Shown piece after piece: positions 61,934 to 64,000 of a DNA stretch of 64,000 nucleotides (positions within the stretch are counted from its first letter, which is position 1; every line of letters begins with the position of its first letter). This DNA comes from Arthrobacter pullicola. Its GTDB lineage: Bacteria > Actinomycetota > Actinomycetes > Actinomycetales > Micrococcaceae. The stretch is from positions 124,001 to 188,000 of the forward strand of contig NZ_JACSQC010000005.1 in NCBI RefSeq assembly GCF_014836875.1. The letters run 5' to 3'. The position numbers and the translations under genes were made by a program. The notes under the pieces are model-generated. The model saw nothing but the letters and a program-made list of their open reading frames with translations, did no database searches and had not been told where the DNA came from.

Positions 61934-63066
61934 GGCACCCCCGGCAGAACCGGTTCAATTTCCCGGAGAATCCGGACCAGGGCGGAACGCAGCCTTCGCC
62001 GCCGCAGCTCCAGGATCCTTCCATGGTCAGTGGCCGGGCTGAGTGCGCGCACGCACGGCACGTAGCCGGCCAGCCGCATGCCAACCAGCTCGGAGACACG
62101 GACTTCGTCCAGCCCCTCACCGAGCGGCCCCCGGACAACGGCAAGGGTTTCCGGGGGATCAGTGCGGAGGGACGTCCACCAGGACCGGGCAGCCAGCAGC
62201 AGCTGCGCCCGGCCTGCCAGGACAGCGAGCACTACGTCGCACTGGGCCAGTGCCGGTGACCGGGCCCCCGGACAGGCTCCGAGGTCCAGGAAAGTCTGGT
62301 CGAAACCCGCCCGCGCGGCCTGCAGGACCGACGGGAGCACCTCGCGGTCAAGGCCGGGAGGCGGCGGCTCCCCCGCCGGATGTGTCAGCAGGGAGAATCC
62401 GCCCGCCGTGGGCAGGGCTGAAACCAGCTGGGCGGGGTTCACCGTTCCCCTGACGTCGGCAAGGTCCTTCCAGCGCAGACCCGCCGAGGCGCCCGCCCCC
62501 AGCCTGTGTTCAAGGCCAGCGCCGGAGGGATCAGCGTCCGCCAGCAGGACACTGCAGCCCTGGGCTGCCGCTTCCTGCGCAAGCAGGCACGCCAGAGTCG
62601 ATCCGCCCGAACCGCCGAAGGTGCCCGCCACGCCGATGACGGAGCCGGTTGGCGAGTTCCTCCGTGCCAGGTACTCCGCCAGCCAGGCCCCGCCATCCGG
62701 AAGAACCACAACCCGATCCACGGAGCAGCGTGCCGCATGGGTCCAGGGCCGGTCGGACTCAAATCCGATGCAGATGGTTTCGATTCCCCGCAGCGCTCCC
62801 AGCGATTGCCCGTCGCGGGCCAGTCCGTCCGCAGCGATGAGCACTATCCCGCACGGATACCGCACGGCCTCGGCAAGGTCCTCAGCAAGAATCAGTTCCA
62901 CGCCTGCTGCCACGGCTATCCGTGCCGCCTCGTCCTGCAGCCGTTGTTCTCCCGGTCTGACCAGCACCAGGGAATCCGTCCCCGCGCTTTCCCCTCCCTT
63001 GGTCGTCGGCAACAGGGAAGCACCTCGCCGCTGCCGTTCCGGGAGCCAAAGCACGGTGTCTGTCAT
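61930..63066 (-). CDS. Septum-site determining (SSD)/CpaE-like ATPase
   Basis: A 378-residue MinD/ParA-superfamily protein. A receiver-like N-terminal part (about 30-130) precedes GVAGTFGGSGGSTLACLLA, a Walker-A-like loop without the usual lysine, and DADPSGAGLEHRLG. The lysine-less loop resembles the Rv3660c/SSD family rather than MinD. CpaE-like proteins localise pilus machinery, and SSD overexpression affects division in mycobacteria. The ATG at 63066 fits the family; an in-frame ATG at 63177 with GGAAGTG ahead would add 37 residues. Confidence 0.85.
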   Translation of the reverse strand: MTDTVLWLPERQRRGASLLPTTKGGESAGTDSLVLVRPGEQRLQDEAARIAVAAGVELILAEDLAEAVRYPCGIVLIAADGLARDGQSLGALRGIETICIGFESDRPWTHAARCSVDRVVVLPDGGAWLAEYLARRNSPTGSVIGVAGTFGGSGGSTLACLLAQEAAAQGCSVLLADADPSGAGLEHRLGAGASAGLRWKDLADVRGTVNPAQLVSALPTAGGFSLLTHPAGEPPPPGLDREVLPSVLQAARAGFDQTFLDLGACPGARSPALAQCDVVLAVLAGRAQLLLAARSWWTSLRTDPPETLAVVRGPLGEGLDEVRVSELVGMRLAGYVPCVRALSPATDHGRILELRRRRLRSALVRILREIEPVLPGVP

Positions 63067-63532
63067 GCGTTCAATCTGCCCGGCCGGGGCCGGCTCGTCA
63101 GCCGCACCGGCAGGACCTGTGCGCCCGGACGGGGCGTTAGGCGCCTCAAAGCGACCTTGTGGAGGAACAGTGTCCATGCCGGGGCACTTCCAGTGCACGG
63201 AAGCGGGCCTGCCCATCGTCCGATCCCCGATGCTGCTTTGTCTGGTGCTGCTGCGGCTCGGGTGTGCAGATACGGCGGGGTGGTCAGCCATCCAGCGCGT
63301 TGGGTGCGCAGGTATGGTGGCCAAATCGGCGGGCAAGTCGCCAGACCTGCACATCCAACGGCCCGGGGGCCCGCCGCAAGCCGCCGGCAAGGCGTCGAGC
63401 TGCAGCCCCGCCACACCCGCCCTACCCGCCGGAACCCTGCCCCGCACCATTGAGGACAGAACCTGTCCGCAGTCCCGGTACGCGCCGGGGATTTGGTCCG
63501 GCAGCCACCGGCGGACAGGCGAGAATGGGAAG

Positions 63533-64000
63533 GTGTACATCCTCCTCGCGCCGGCCACCCCGGATTCCTGGGTCATGCAGCCGACGGACGGCAACGGAAT
63601 ACCATCCGCACCCGCCGCCGTCGTCCCCGGAACTGCACTGCGGCAGGCCGTAGCGGCCGCGGAACAGCAGCAGGTGCGCTGGGTCTGGAACCGCAGCCGG
63701 GAAACCTACGGCGCCCTGCTCCAGGCGGGAATCAGCGTGGAGCGCAGCCACGATCTCAGCCTGGTACGCGATATCCTGCGCCACTCCGAGTCCGCCGCCG
63801 CTACGCCCTATCTTGAGCGGCTCCGGGCCGAGGCCGCGGCACCGGACCCGGATCCCGCCCCGCGGCAGCTGCTGCCGTTGCAGCCCTCCCCGGACCAGGG
63901 ATCCTTGTTCGAAGGCATCGACGGGTTCGATGGACAGCCCGGCCCGAAGCGGACTGTCCCGGTGGAAGATCTGGCCGCTGAGCTCCAGGAGCAGCTGGCC
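63533..64000 (+). CDS. Bifunctional 3'-5' exonuclease/DNA polymerase, N-terminal part
   Basis: A frame opens with GTG at 63533 (GGGAAG just ahead) and runs to the window edge without a stop, giving 156 residues. It starts VYILLAPATPDSW and contains RWVWNRSRETYGALLQAG, VERSHDLSLVRDIL, and DQGSLFEGIDGF followed by a charged linker. This matches the N-terminal (exonuclease-like) domain of the actinobacterial family A bifunctional exonuclease/polymerase. It is divergent from the Tad-like cluster; the gene continues beyond the window. Confidence 0.85.
   Translation, partial: MYILLAPATPDSWVMQPTDGNGIPSAPAAVVPGTALRQAVAAAEQQQVRWVWNRSRETYGALLQAGISVERSHDLSLVRDILRHSESAAATPYLERLRAEAAAPDPDPAPRQLLPLQPSPDQGSLFEGIDGFDGQPGPKRTVPVEDLAAELQEQLA

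Overview
The window is a chromosomal segment of a high-GC Gram-positive bacterium, most likely an Arthrobacter-type member of the Micrococcaceae. The basis is the strongly G/C-biased third codon positions, menaquinone genes, a Rex regulator, the tiny ribosomal protein bS22 beside an excisionase-like DNA-binding protein, and an actinobacterial septum-site/Tad gene cluster with a DEAD-box helicase and a DUF4244 protein. No rRNA, tRNA, CRISPR array, insertion sequence or prophage was recognised. Genes are dense, and starts were adjusted from ribosome binding sites and operon overlaps.

Layout. 1-2.5 kb: end of menB, then menE and menA (menaquinone synthesis), with three phased palindromes between menE and menA. 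2.4-4.9 kb: a small membrane protein and a two-component system on the minus strand. 4.9-5.4 kb: a scrambled intergenic stretch built partly from a decayed copy of a downstream gene and a 48-bp exact copy of menA. 5.4-11.5 kb: a compact polysaccharide locus (nucleotide-sugar dehydrogenase, epimerase/decarboxylase, secreted deacetylase, lipoprotein, membrane GT2 synthase). 11.5-14.1 kb: small membrane proteins and repeat-rich spacers. 14.1-18.4 kb: System II cytochrome c maturation (thioredoxin-like lipoprotein, ccdA, resB, ccsB), with a histidine phosphatase behind it. 19.3-24.6 kb: YceI, two related proline/glycine-rich membrane proteins, Rex, a glutaredoxin-like protein, a HAD-IB hydrolase, bS22 and an excisionase-like regulator.

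24.8-38.7 kb is mostly housekeeping: DAHP synthase, an FMN-dependent 2-hydroxyacid dehydrogenase, glutamate dehydrogenase, an ArsR-type regulator, AcuC-type deacetylase, TrkH/TrkA potassium uptake, ProC, a sugar isomerase-like protein, Ppx/GppA and topoisomerase I. 38.9-47 kb: a methyltransferase with an expanded acidic insert, an MFS exporter with divergent TetR regulator, tRNA uridine hydroxylase TrhO, a GNAT protein and a DEAD-box/DUF1998 helicase.

47-55 kb is a polyol catabolic island. A SorC-type regulator, xylulokinase and HAD phosphatase are divergent from a zinc polyol dehydrogenase and a complete ribose-type ABC importer, which fits uptake of xylitol or arabitol, oxidation to xylulose and phosphorylation to xylulose-5-phosphate. 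55-63 kb is a Tad/type-II-secretion-like cluster (SSD/CpaE, TadA, TadB, TadC, DUF4244, TadE, Rv3654c-like), interrupted by a secreted tannase-family esterase with an Asn-Gly repeat tail. The window ends inside a family A DNA polymerase/exonuclease gene.
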